A stretch of DNA of 64,000 nucleotides from Aradus depressus (Eukaryota; Arthropoda; Insecta; Hemiptera; Aradidae). The stretch lies in assembly GCA_963662175.1 (NCBI GenBank), contig OY759216.1, positions 35,853,087-35,917,086 of the forward strand. The letters are read 5' to 3'. A model generated the notes under the pieces. It was not told the DNA's origin, searched no databases, and was given only the letters and a program-made list of their open reading frames with translations. Shown piece by piece: positions 41,662 through 53,503 of this stretch. Both the position numbers and the translations under genes were made by a program. The stretch's first letter is position 1, and every line of letters begins with the position of its first letter.

Positions 41662-43936
41662 ATACTGCACCTGGAAACAGCAGAAAGGCTCATGTACAAT
41701 GACGACGTGCGAGTAGAAGCGATGACAAACCACTGTTTCGAGTTGGGGGATTTGTTGTCTGATGAGGATAGTGAAGTTGAAGCAGCCGCAGCCATGTTCT
41801 TCAGTCAAATTGCAAAACATCCGACGGGTAAAGAGGGTCTCAGGCAATACGATGTCATCCCAAGACTATGCCAAGGAATTGAGTCAATTGTAAGCAATAG
41901 TATATCAGTATTTAACAGGTAAAGTAAAAAAAAATTTAAGTACGCCGTTCTTGAGGCGATGGTCCCGAGCCTGTACAATAGGTACTCGTTAAACACCCCG
42001 ACTCTAGGTAACTAAACCTGGGTAGGCAAAATTTAGGACTTCCACTAAAGAGTAGAACTCATGTACACCAATGACGAAAGAACGCTCTGGTAGTAGGCGA
42101 TATGACCTTATAGTTATAGCCCAGCCGTAAGTCATAACTATCTAAAATTTTCTTTTTAGGGCTGCATAGTTTGAAAATGAATAGGGAGGGAGCTTCTGTA
42201 CAGATCGAAGATAGAAAGTTGAGTTTTTTTCTGAAATTTCTATAGTCACGACCCAACGCCACAAACATTATAACCGACATTCCTACAATTTTTCCTCCTT
42301 CCGTGGGGGTGAAAGTTAGGAAATATATTCGTATGGGGAAGTAAAATCAATGTAAGACGTCATCCAAGAAGTAATCGGTCTGCGTTAATAAGATGTTTTA
42401 TGCAAGTGTGAAGGACCAGGAAGGGGGGGGGGGGGGGGGGGGGGGGCTTAGACAGTTGTTTGCTATCAAATGAAAAGCATGAAGGACAAAGTCGCACCTC
42501 CCCTCCGTCTCTAAGAGAGAACATTCGAATAATAATGTTTCGCAACAAATCAGTAACGTTTTGTGGGAAGAATGGATAATCCTGTTACTGTTGTTTAAAA
42601 TCATATAATTTATTTTTAGACCGCAAACAAATGATACATTGTGAAACCTTCACTTCAAGTTATTGCTATGCAACCACTTCACCGCAATATTACAATTCAT
42701 TTTTCAGAGTTTTTAACGTTCATTTTTTCAAAAGTGAATCTTCTTCTAAATTGTTATGCCTCAAGAAACCCGAGCTATAATTTCATTCGTGATGCAAACT
42801 TGCACCGGAAGTGACACACAACAATCAGTTGATACTATAATGAACTGTCCATTTTGTACCCGTTATAATATTTATATTAATTGAAGCTATTGTTTTATTT
42901 TTTGAAAATTCTTCTGTAATGAAATGATAGACGTAAAAAGTAATAATAATGAAAATATGTAATAATACATAAAACATACTTAATACAGAAGAAATAGAGG
43001 GCGCATGTAGCTCAGTGGTATGACTGCTTGCCTTCTGAGCTCAAGATCGTGGGTTCGAAACCTAACCGAGGCTCTAGTTTATTTCATCTGGGAGTTAAAA
43101 TAAAGTTAAGCATGCCGTCCTTTGGATGGGACGTTAAGCGATGGTCTCGAGCCTGAACAATATCAAGTACTCGTTAAAGACCCCCTGCCCTAGGTGAATA
43201 AAAATTTAGGGTAGGCAAAATTTTTTCACAGTAGTGTCGGGCTCATGTCCACCAGTAACGAAAGAGCGCTCTGGTAGTAGGCGATATGACCTCGTAGTAA
43301 AAGCCCGAGCATGAGTCATAATAACTAAGAAATACATTTTATAAATTATTCTAATTCAATTATACCTTTTACCGATACATCCTATATTCATCATTCAACT
43401 ATGAAAAAAAATATCTTTAGTAAATTTAAGAATAAGTTGTAGCTAGGAAACAAAAGAAGTTTCACTTCGAAAGTACGGATTCTGTGAACTACCGCATGAA
43501 TAAGAAAAAGTTCCTTAGTCATATAGGTAAGGAAGTAAAACTTCTTGAAAATGAATACATTTTATAATTTCGAAGTGTATGATTCTATATTTTTTATTTC
43601 TAAACCATATTTTTCCTGTTTCAGAACTCTGATGTGATCAATGGGATGTCGAAAGCTCTGCAGTTTGCAGCCATCGACCGTGACTCGAGGAAACTGACGT
43701 TATATGAGAGCTTCATAACCAATGTCCTTCGCTTGATCTCTCTTCCCAACTTACCAGTTATTACCAAACTGAACCTTCTCAAATCGTTGACCAACATGGC
43801 CGAGCTGCCGCAGGGCCGTCAGTACCTCCGAGAACTGATCCGAACGGATCAAGTCGACTGGACCTCACTAAGACAGACAGAACAAGGGAAAGATGCTCTC
43901 AATGAATTTTTTACTGTTCTAAATTGGAGCCCTTAA
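41662..43936 (+). CDS. RSPH14: RSPH14-like, distal alternative terminal exons
   Basis: Two exons, 41662-41889 and 43625-43936, duplicate the proximal pair 36703-36933 and 37996-38319. Both first exons open with ILHLE, carry KHP.GKEG near the same place, begin in phase 0 after an AG, and end in phase 0. Both second exons carry LAEMPQGR or MAELPQGR and end in VLNW.P and a stop. Joined to the common upstream exons, this pair would give 413 residues. Frames are intact with no stops, which favours alternative splicing or polyadenylation over a pseudogene. The alternative is a partial tandem gene duplicate lacking its own 5' exons. SINEs flank and follow exon 6B. Confidence 0.75.
41931..42140 (+). 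repeat. SINE, diverged, head missing
   Basis: Contains gatggtcccgagcctgtac, acctgggtaggcaaaat and the aggcgatatgacct block. Starts 42 bases after the donor of exon 6B. Confidence 0.7.
42141..42995. other. Intron of distal RSPH14-like terminal exons
   Basis: A 24-G tract lies at 42423-42446. Otherwise AT-rich, with no feature recognised. Confidence 0.5.
42996..43325 (+). repeat. tRNA-derived SINE, diverged
   Basis: Head gcgcatgtagctcagtggta and B box gggttcgaaac are present. The body has several small deletions. Confidence 0.8.
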
Positions 43937-44021
43937 ATCTTTTTGAAAATTATTCATAATCAAAATGTGTACGTAAGTGGTCTGTCTTTTTTGAGAAAAT
44001 TTACCAATGTAATTTTTATTG

Positions 44022-44027
44022 AATAAA
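44022..44027 (+). terminator. Polyadenylation signal, distal RSPH14-like isoform
   Basis: AATAAA 86 bases past the stop codon at 43934-43936. Its presence supports real use of the distal exons. Confidence 0.65.
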
Positions 44028-44089
44028 GCAAAATTGTCTTGTACTGAACATCGTTTTAGGAATATCACTCACTATTGGTCGGTTTCTCC

Positions 44090-44560
44090 TCTATTTTACG
44101 AACTGACATCATTCTGTATAATAGCGGAAGGGGGTGGGATTCAAAGTCAAAAAGTACACATCCGCTCTTCTTTGCTCCGAAATTCGCTTTTCTAAGCCAT
44201 TTGAAATCATTAGACCTACAAGAAAATTTCACTAACAAAAGTTATTCGGTGAACTCTTATAATCTCCAAAAAAAATACAGACATTGTACTTCCCTAGCGC
44301 GAATTAACAAGATGTTTTCACTCTCTCGGAAACCGATATATGATAGGCGACGTCCTTATACATGGGGTTTTGGATTTACATACAAAATTTCGTATAGATA
44401 CATTAAATCGACAGTTATTGAGGGTTCTGTATTAAGCCTCCCTCGTCCCCTAACCATGGGGCGATTTGGCTGAAAATCAATAGGTGTTATCCTTATGATG
44501 TTGTGGAAACAGTTGTATGAATATATGCATGAAATTTTATAACTTAAATTTTTCTATTAC
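44090..44560. repeat. Dispersed repeat family D copy
   Basis: Modules acttccctagcgcgaat, aatttcgtatagatacatt and gaaaatcaataggtgtta. The 132-codon open frame at 44075-44473 is this repeat. Confidence 0.5.
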
Positions 44561-44873
44561 TGTCAAATAATATTCCTGAGGGGAACGAAATTCCAAACTA
44601 TGAAATTATCTAATTTTCATGGCAGGGTAAAAACTTTAGAACAATATAATAATAAAACATGTATTAATTAATACACCAACGCAATGTACGCCTAAGAAAC
44701 CCCTCAGGGTCACCTGATCGTACTTCTCCGAACTATTTTTATCATTTTTGATTCAGAAGTTCAGAAAAAAATTAATTCCGATGTGAATGTCAATATCGAA
44801 TTCTGATAACTTAGGCACCACATAGCGAAGAAAGCACCTTCAAAGAAAAAAACAAAACAAATACATTACAAAT

Positions 44874-44879
44874 TTTATT
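44874..44879 (-). terminator. Polyadenylation signal of BUD31
   Basis: AATAAA on the minus strand, about 120 bases past the BUD31 stop codon. Confidence 0.6.
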
Positions 44880-45001
44880 CAACTTTAAAAAAACATAATA
44901 TATACATAAAACCGCTTTGCAAGAATAAGAAGTAAAAACATTCGTTTTCTCTCTTGTTTTGACTCTTCATGTCGTATTTCAAAAAGGCGTCGGCTATCTG
45001 C

Positions 45002-46683
45002 TCATCCAGAACAACCTCTGCATCCACAGTGAATACATTCAACTATTTTCCCCTAAAAAGACAAATTATATTAAGTTCAATAATCCATAGAAAGAGTGAA
45101 TAAAAACTAAAATATCGGAATGGAGAACCATCCATGGCTTCCATGTTCCAAAATAATTATTATGAAAAATGAATAACAGGTAGTAGAAATAACCGTATGT
45201 GAAATATTTCTTCAGGAACTTCTGATAAAATTTACACCATTCATTGAACTATAAGATATGATTGTTGTTCATGTATTTCAGTGGAATTTGCCATAAAGCC
45301 CTTATATGATACTGGGAAGACGATAATGTTATAAAATATGTGCTAAATTGCACATATTTCCAGAACCACTGATTCGATTGGCCCCAAAATCAATATGAGT
45401 CCTCATTGTGGCCAACACCACATTCAAAGATTTGAGAATTTTTAGTTAACGTGAAGGAAAGAAAATTCTACAAACATACCTATCATCCGACATATATTTC
45501 CATAAGGGAACATGGAAGTGAAATTAGGATAGGATTTGGAGTTTAAGGACGCAAAACAGCAAAGGTTATCAGCGTCCAAAAGGAAGTAAAATGAAATACA
45601 ATCATTTCAATAATTAAATGGAATGTCGCCATGTGTTCAATGAAATTTTCAGCTTGCATGGCAAAATCACCTAAAACAGGGTCGAAGACCTTTTTGCACT
45701 TGCGAGGCCCACAATGATCTAGGTATTCGAATGTGAAATACATATATTCAGTCCATTGATTTGTAAATTTCCATTCTATTTTTTTGCATCAAAAAATATG
45801 AACTATTTGTTATATCTCAGCCCCTGATATTTATAATATACTGTTTTTATAAACTCTATTCGAGTCTTACTGCCGTGTACGCACTGTAGACTTTAGAATA
45901 ATTAAAATTATTTGGTACAGCCATTGCTATAAGACACTACACTACTGTAATTACTATTGCCTTGCGGCCTGCACCAGAGGATCCGCGGATTGTCTACCCC
46001 TGATCAACTATTCGAAAAATCTAAGCAGACTGGACTATTTAAGAACTAATCTGAAAAAACATGAATCTAATGGACGAAAACTTGTAAATATCACTAACTT
46101 TCTCTCTTGGAAATTAAAAACACAAAACATACCTCTTCTAATTTTGCTTTCGGAACACGGCAAATACAACTAGTCCCAAAATTAGTATCTCTAGTTTGTA
46201 TACACCTTAAACAACACAAGTTTTCATAACCTTGTTTTTTCCATTTTGCAATTAAATTTTTGTCAGCGATATTTTCATTTAAACAGTGTTCATAGAGTTC
46301 TGTAAACAAAGAATTATTAGTAACAAATTCAGAAAAACCAATTAGTATCAAAGATAGCAACGTAACAAATATTTACCTTTACTGATAGCTTTTCTTCTGT
46401 AATATAAATCATAAATATATCTAGATTTTTGATGATGAATTTTAAAAATGGGCCAAAGAGATTCAACTTTCCTTTTTCCTTCATGAGGCTCGGTTTCGGC
46501 TGTAACATAAATCCAAATAAATGAATAAAACATGAAAATTAGTCAATAGTTACAAGAAAAACATTGCATTAAAAAAATATATTAATTACCTTCCCGCATT
46601 TTCTGTTCTAATTCCTCTAAGGTAGGTTCAATTAATTCCCATCCATCTGGTGGCGGCTTCTTACTTCGCCTTACTTTAGGCAT
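45002..46683 (-). CDS. BUD31: BUD31 homolog (G10 spliceosome protein)
   Basis: Nuclear pre-mRNA splicing factor of the activated spliceosome (G10 family). Four exons: 46590-46683, 46377-46499, 46133-46299 and 45002-45052, 435 nt in all and 144 residues, exactly the usual length. The N-terminus [20 protein letters not shown], the central [16 protein letters not shown] and the cysteine-rich C-terminus are all hallmarks. That C-terminus has CCLRCIQ, CICRVPK and [11 protein letters not shown], whose Cys residues bind zinc. Every exon junction is GT-AG and in phase. It lies head-to-head with SAE1, about 710 bp apart. There is little room for another identity. Confidence 0.98.
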
Positions 46684-47393
46684 GTTGTGTTAGTATTAAA
46701 GTAAAATTGAATTCCTAGAGATTGGAAAACAGAGTAACAGAGAAAAGAAGTAGCAACAAAACTTATCGGTTGCAGGTATCGGTTGACATAAACCCATGAT
46801 TTCCAGAATCGATATATAGAATTACACCAATTATTTTAAGAATCTCCAGAAAAATGTAGCTGAATACGAAGTTTGAACAATGCTTATCTAAGTAATATAT
46901 TACCTAAATTACTACATTAATAATTCATTTAAAGTATTACTTTACTTAGTTTGGAATCCTTAATTAGGGGTATCATGCGGGGAGGCTCAGCCTCTAATAA
47001 AAGATGCGGTCTTACCTAAGACATTTGAGTTTATAAAACGTCTCATCTATGACTATCGCAATATACAAGAATACATTTCATGATTACAATACATTTTATT
47101 ATTCTAACGAAATATTCTTCCGTTTTATTTACTATTTGTTATGACTTAGTCAGATGATTGTGACTGAAATATATATAATAACGTTTTAGAAAACAACCAC
47201 TGATACACAGTTCGTGTTTAAAAATGAAATAAGAATAAATGTTACAATAATTATATGGCCAAGTAGTCATACATGTTTCATTAGTACTAATCGATGTTAC
47301 AAGTCGATATTTTATACGATCGTAGTTGTGAGCGTCTTCAGTTTATTACTTCGGTTTGCCTCTATTATTTTTAATCTTCGTTTTAAAAAAGTA
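46684..47393. promoter_or_regulatory. Shared upstream region of BUD31 and SAE1
   Basis: About 710 bp between divergent start codons. On the BUD31 side, 46765-46818 contains two atcggtt repeats and aatcgatat; a second tcgat pair lies at 47291-47311 on the SAE1 side. TCGAT-type sites recall the DRE of insect housekeeping promoters, which is inference only. No TATA box is obvious. Part of 47214-47393 is probably SAE1 5' UTR. Confidence 0.4.
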
Positions 47394-48836
47394 ATGGTTG
47401 AGAATTCAGGTATTCAATTAACGGAGCACGAAGCAGAATTGTACGACAGGCAAATTCGGTTATGGGGACTTGAAGCTCAAAAAAGGTAAATAACATACAC
47501 CGGTTAATTGGTTTTCATGTATTAGTATTTTGAATTTATAAATATAAGCATAGGTGATGGAGTTAAATACTAAATGTTCTTAAATTATATAAATACGGAT
47601 TGTGGATTTAAGTTCAAACTACAAATGTTTGGTGATTATGTAGCGACTAAAACAAATTAGTGATATTAAATGCATTGTATATTTCATTGGATGATTGAAT
47701 GTTTTTTAACTAGCTTGACCAAGAAGGACGGTTTCTGAACCTGTGTCAACCGGCTGACTTTCTGCAGGTGGTCACCATGTTTTTATCACTAATGGATAAT
47801 TTAATGCAACATTCAAAATAAAATGGAATGGTGGAGTTGCTGTTAAAAAAAAAAATGTTGGCATGATGAATGGATAGAATGTTTCCTTGACAATTGTGGT
47901 GCTCCGAATAAACATCATTTTTTGAAATGGTAGATACAACAAGGCATGTAAGACGCGTCTTGAAATATCATCATGAAAAAGACACTAATGGAAAAATGAT
48001 GAGAAATATTTATCCTAATTTAAATTATAATTAAATACTGTATTTATTAGTATTATTATTTTTATACTAAATTTTTCCCCGTAGCAGTAAGACAAAACGT
48101 GGTTGCTATAAGAGTTCCGGATACCGAAAGTCTCTCCGAACGCTCTGTATAATATGTATGAATCATTTAACAAACTGTGAAAAGAAAGACGTCACCTTAC
48201 AATGTATCATTAACTACAATTAAGGAACGGCTATATCTATACAATGCTATTCCTGAAGTAGTTCGCAACTAAAAAATTAGTTTTCAACGAATATAATATT
48301 AAGGCAGGTTTATTGCGTAAGCTATATTCCGAATGTTTTTGTACAATTGTTTTAAAATCGCGACCAGCATTTTTATTTTGCGACCCGCAGTTTGAAACCC
48401 TAGGTTTATTGTAATGGTTGTGTGATTCCTCGATGTCTTGTTTTAGTTTGCGAAATGCCCGTGTCTTGGTGATTGGATTGGATGGTTATGGAGCTGAAAT
48501 CGTTAAGAATATCGTATTGTCTGGAGTTAAAGCTGTCACTCTTTTGGACCCGAAAAATTCTACTAACACCGACAGAATGTGTCAATTTTTGATCCCAAGT
48601 GATAAAATTGGTCAAAACGTAAGTACATTTAAAAATGTTAAAACGTTTAAGTTGTAATTCCAGTGAGTCTTAAATAATTCAAATATTCAATTAGGTATAG
48701 TTCTTGAGCTTCCATGGCTCTTATTTTGAGTTGTCGTAATGATGAAGTTATATAATTGTTTGTATTTTTTATGTGCACATATTTTGCATATTAAATATTT
48801 TTTATTAAATACTTTATATTTTTATTACATAAAAAC

Positions 48837-48885
<49 letters not shown>

Positions 48886-51817
48886 TTTCCATGTTTTACA
48901 GAGAGCTGAGGGAAGCCAGGAGCGAGCCCAGGCCTTGAACCCCCTGGTGGCCGTGGAGGCCGACCCTACTGACCCAGCCACCAAGCCAGAGTCCTTCTTC
49001 GTTAACTTTGAGGTAATAGTCACCTGTGGACAGACGGTGGAACTCAACCTCCGGCTGGACATGCTTTCTCGCAAGAACGGCATTAAGTTCTTCGCTGGGG
49101 CTGTCATCGGCACCTTTGGGTGGATCTTTATCGATTTACAAGAACACGAGTTTGTTAAGTAAGTATTTTCACTTTACTTATACCCTAGGGGGGTAGACTT
49201 GGCTGGCTCAGAGAGGTGGGAAGGGGGTGACATCTTAGGTTGAGTCATTGTGCATAGAATATTTATATATATATATATATATATATATGCGTTGAAAATA
49301 ACATAGAAAATGTTTTTTGATAGTTCCTGCATTACAATAATGCGGGGTTGGCAACCTTTTTGGACTTACGGGCCGCATTATGTCCAATAGGTTTCTAGTG
49401 TGGACCCGCAAGTCGAAATAAAACACATTAAACCGGCACTAAGGTATGCAAAGACTTCCCGCAGTGTCAATTATACATCAAATAATTTTGTACTCACGTC
49501 GATGGAAGTCCCTATTACATTTTCACTGATGGTTCGAAATCAGTTGAAGGGTGTGGACCCGCTTTTTATGACCCCAAAAAAATAATAAAGGTCTGTGCAA
49601 ACTTTCTGAACTACACTCCATTTATTCCGTAGAATTTCCCCACATATCCATTGAATATGTCAGTCACAAATGTATTCATAGTGTCAGACAGCCGAAGCGC
49701 TCTAATGGCTTTAGAGAATACGAAACTGCATTTTCGAATGCAATATTACATTACCAAGGAACGGATAGTCCGGCTATTATTGAATGAACCGGGTATTACT
49801 TCTTGCTAACCTCTACTCTCAATTTTTTAATATTTTATTTGTAGAATATTCAGGGTTTACATAGAATATACGTGTAGCTTATGCGGTAATTACAAAGAAT
49901 ATTCTACTTAGCGTCGCAGCGTAAATTTAAGTGTTGACTTAGAACTTGATGGTTGGAATGAAGGCCAAAGTTGATATAATAAAATATATAAGCCATAATT
50001 CATGACTATAGTAAAGTACCTCCAATATGAATACAAATGAAGACCTCGGTCGGTTTCGTTAAGTTCAAACAATGTTTTTTATTTGTTATTAGAGATATTA
50101 AGAAGCTGGGTCAATCCTCAGAGACGAGGAAGACAGTCCGTCTAAAGTACGAGTACCCTCCCCTGGAGGAGGTGCTGGGGGCAGACTACAAGGGACCCTC
50201 TAGAGAAAGGCAGCTCCGCAGGCAGACACCACTCTTCTTTCTCTTCAGGAGTGAGTTGTTTAGATTGATGTTTGTGAAAATCAACACCACAATAAAAAAA
50301 TCTTGCGATTCCAGTGATAAAATTTGTTGTAGATTTGTGTTTCAGTATCAGTAGAGTCTTTCTAAAAGGATTTGTTTCAGAAACTATATTAAACAAGATT
50401 CTTAGGATATAATTGATATGTAGAGACCAGTGTGGCCACATTTTAATTAAAGGGGAAAAACTGGCCTTGTCTATGATTTTTTGTTTTTTTAGGATATTTA
50501 CAGGATTTTGCACCGAAGGTCAAATTATAGACATATTTTTGTCAATACCTAGAATCATGATTTTCGTTAATCTATTAGTAAAATGTTCTCCCTCTTGTAC
50601 TACACATCATAAGAAAAATTGGTTGTGGGTTCGCGTAGCCACTCAAGGAGCAACCTCCAGTCATTCGATTAATCTTTCTTTGTACATTGAATTTAGTCCC
50701 TTCATTTGGGTTTTATGTGTATACCTTTTTTATATTTGTTATCTTTCAGTTCTTCAAAATTTCTACAAAGAATTTCAACGGAACCCAGTCGACAATGCTC
50801 AGGATATAGAAGCTTTGTCAACATTAAGGGAGAAAGAACTCGATGGAGTGTCTTACCACAAAGAAAACTTCCCCGATGTAATATTTAGGTGAGTTGTTTA
50901 TGTATCTATTTTTATTTATTGATTCTGGGCGTCGGATTCGGAATTTAAGTGCGAATATATTGAATTTTTTCACCAAAAATCTTGTATTATAAGGTCTGTT
51001 CATCTCACTTATACTTTGAAAGGGTAGCATCTAGGTTCACACAATTATTGACTGGAACGCGACTATTGTTCTATTCTCATACCTCATTGATTTGAAGAAC
51101 ACTGAGAAGTTTAATGTTGCATAATATCAAAGTTTATTTTCCCTTTGAATAAATCTCTTTAAACGATCTTCTTCATGTATTTCTTGGTTCCTTTCGTAAA
51201 GAGTAAATAATAAGGAAATTTACTATTATTGTTTTGTTTTTGTCCCTTAATAGTTTGAAGGTTATTTGAGGTACTCCACAAGATAGATGAGAGATAAGTG
51301 CTCTCTATTTAGTAGCCAAAGTTGATAAACGGACTGTATTTCGCACAGCTGCACTCGCTACACGCACAACATGCATGATATCACAACCAAAGAGCGACAC
51401 TTTCTGAACTAGTTCTGTGACACGAACAAGCCTTATACATTTTTAAGTACATATTGAATACTTGTAATTCGGGAAATAATCTTGAACACTCTGTGATAGA
51501 ATTGGAGAGAAATACCTTAATAGAAGGCTTTATACAAGAAGAATGAAGTTACAGATTTTGCCAAATATATCACACACTCTTTCTACTTTTATATCGGTTG
51601 TTCATTGATTATTTATGCCTTGTTTGTTTGCAGATGTCTATCAGGGGAGCAGCCGAACCCAGTGTGCGCCATCCTCGGCGCTATGGTGGCCCAAGAGATC
51701 GTGAAAGCTGTCACCAAGAAGGAGGCACCCATCATTAACATGTTCTTCTTTGATCCTCTCTCTCTGTCCGGCCATGTTCAGGCAGTACCCCCCGAGATAG
51801 CGCCCCCACTCGATTAG
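47394..51817 (+). CDS. SAE1: SUMO-activating enzyme subunit 1 (SAE1/Aos1)
   Basis: Regulatory half of the SUMO E1, which with UBA2 adenylates SUMO in the nucleus. The catalytic Cys lies on UBA2. Exons: 47394-47485, 48447-48618, 48902-49158, 50093-50250, 50750-50888 and 51634-51817 (1002 nt, 333 residues, close to the usual length). The E1 start YDRQIRLWGLEAQK is at 17-30. The Rossmann turn VLVIGLDGYGAE follows at about 37-48. ERAQALNP and ESFFVNF occur in the third exon. PVCAILGAMVAQEIVKA, the conserved helix at the end of the adenylation fold, is in the last exon. All introns are GT-AG. The start was chosen because it is the only in-frame ATG just before the conserved block. Introns contain an (AT)n tract and a LINE RNase H relic. 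Confidence 0.96.
48842..48881. repeat. (AT)n microsatellite
   Basis: About 40 bp of AT dinucleotides in SAE1 intron 2. A shorter one of about 28 bp lies at 49260-49288 in intron 3. Confidence 0.95.
49320..49430. repeat. Possible hAT end fragment
   Basis: ggggttggcaacctttttgg followed by gggccgcatt resembles a terminal phrase of hAT elements. A related cgacccgcagtttgaaa occurs at 48380. No target duplication found. Confidence 0.3.
49505..49720 (+). pseudogene. LINE RNase H domain relic
   Basis: The plus-strand frame from about 49512 reads YYIFTDGSKSVEG and AFYDP, the first catalytic Asp region of a retroelement RNase H. After a stop it reads FIVSDSRSALMALEN, the later Asp region. Two pieces with stops and the missing middle show it is dead. 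It lies in SAE1 intron 3. Confidence 0.65.
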
Positions 51818-53503
51818 AACTATCCTCCTCAGTTCTTAAATTGATCCGCTTCAGTGATCCAATATAGAGTTTCAAATGGTACGTGATGAAACCAGTCTAG
51901 AGCTGTTGCTTATGTTACAGCAGAATTTGTCCTCGCTATGGAAGTATAGTAATTACGTATGTTGTGAACCTTTTACGATACTTTTAACAACTTAAAACCT
52001 GAACATTGACTTTGTGAAATCCCATATTGGCTATATTTAATACCGCCCCCTCCCCTCAAAACATTGTATTGTATTATTCTTACAAATGTATTTTGTTGTA
52101 TATTTTTCAATTGATCCTCCACTATTTTAAGTTCAACCTTTATGTTCCTTAATGCTATTTCCATTTTATAAGAACGCTTATTATTTATACAGAATAAAGG
52201 AAATATTTCTCATGTTTTTATTCTTGTTTTGTTTTTCACCTGTAATGTTTTAGAATACGAGGTCTGTTTAACAGAACAAAATCAATTAAAAATTAAGTAT
52301 TTTTAGTACATGGAGAACAGACACTCAGATGTTTATGTTTAATTTATTTTTTTTTTTTATATATAACAATATTAAAGTAAATGAAATCGACCAATCGACC
52401 GTTTGGGCTAAAAGTCAACATTTGACTTACATAGTGGCTTCTGAATTCTCACACTAAATTTTGTATCGATACATTCATTACATCGACAGTTTTTAGGGTA
52501 GTCAGAGTTGAGCCCCCCTCCTCTGGTCCTCTTCCCTTCAGCTGAATTCGCGGAAAATTAATATTATAGTCTTCGATGAATTAACCTTAAAATGAGTCTT
52601 TATAGTGGAGTTTGTGGTGAATTGACTGCAGAGATCTAATTGCTGGTTGCGCACCGCTCCCACCACCACTCCCCTACCTCTCGCTACTCCGAATTTAGCA
52701 AAAAAATAGAACTTAAAATATGAAAATGTTTTTGTTTCAGTAACTTATTCACTTAGTATAATAGCGACTTAGAAAACATGAAATATTTTTCTGTCTGCTA
52801 GTAAACCCTGTATTCAATGATTTTGAAATCATATCAGTCCTAAAACCTATTCCTGGATAGACATATTCAAAGGTCGTTAGAAATATGTTCAAACATTTTT
52901 TTGTATTGATGGAAGAAACAGACATGAAAGATAAAATTCAATGTATATTTAAGTATAATTAAGAATTACAGGGAATTCACCTGTTAATTTAAAAGAACAT
53001 TAAATTACAAATCAATTTGTTTTCTTTACCAATAAAATAAATATTAAACATTGTTGTAATAACCCAATGATGTTTCGGTTATAAAAGTTGATAATTTCTG
53101 TATGGTTGTATCTAGTGTTTTTTTTTCAATTCAAGTAAGTAGAAAAAAAAACATGATCCATGGGAGAATGGAGCAAAAATGCCCTTACTGTAGATACTTG
53201 GATCTCATCGTTAACACATTAGTGCATATTCTTTGTTTAATCAAACCGACAAAAACGAAATAGTTAACAAAAATACTCAATGCACAGACAGCCACCCTTC
53301 ACAGTTTTATTTATATAGATCTCGTCATCAACACACATTAAACATATTTGATGGTATATTTATGGTAGTACTCTCATATGTTTTATGTGTTAACGGAGAA
53401 TATTAAGGTTAGCTTTTGTATGTACAGTTTTAGGATTTTAACAGAACTTAACTGTCACAATTTTTAAAGTAAATATTTACTGAAAAAACTTTTTTTCACA
53501 ATA
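51818..53503. other. SAE1 3' UTR and intergenic region
   Basis: 3' UTR to about 52215. A family D repeat copy lies at 52395-52570. The remainder is AT-rich and has no supported gene. Confidence 0.5.
52193..52198 (+). terminator. Polyadenylation signal of SAE1
   Basis: AATAAA 376 bases past the stop at 51817. Confidence 0.6.

Noticed and set aside
44075..44473. 132-codon plus-strand frame downstream of the RSPH14-like gene
   Set aside because: It overlaps dispersed repeat family D, with no domain and no splice or conservation evidence.
50413..50892. 159-codon frame as a separate gene
   Set aside because: Its end is SAE1 exon 5 (50750-50888) in frame with upstream intron sequence.
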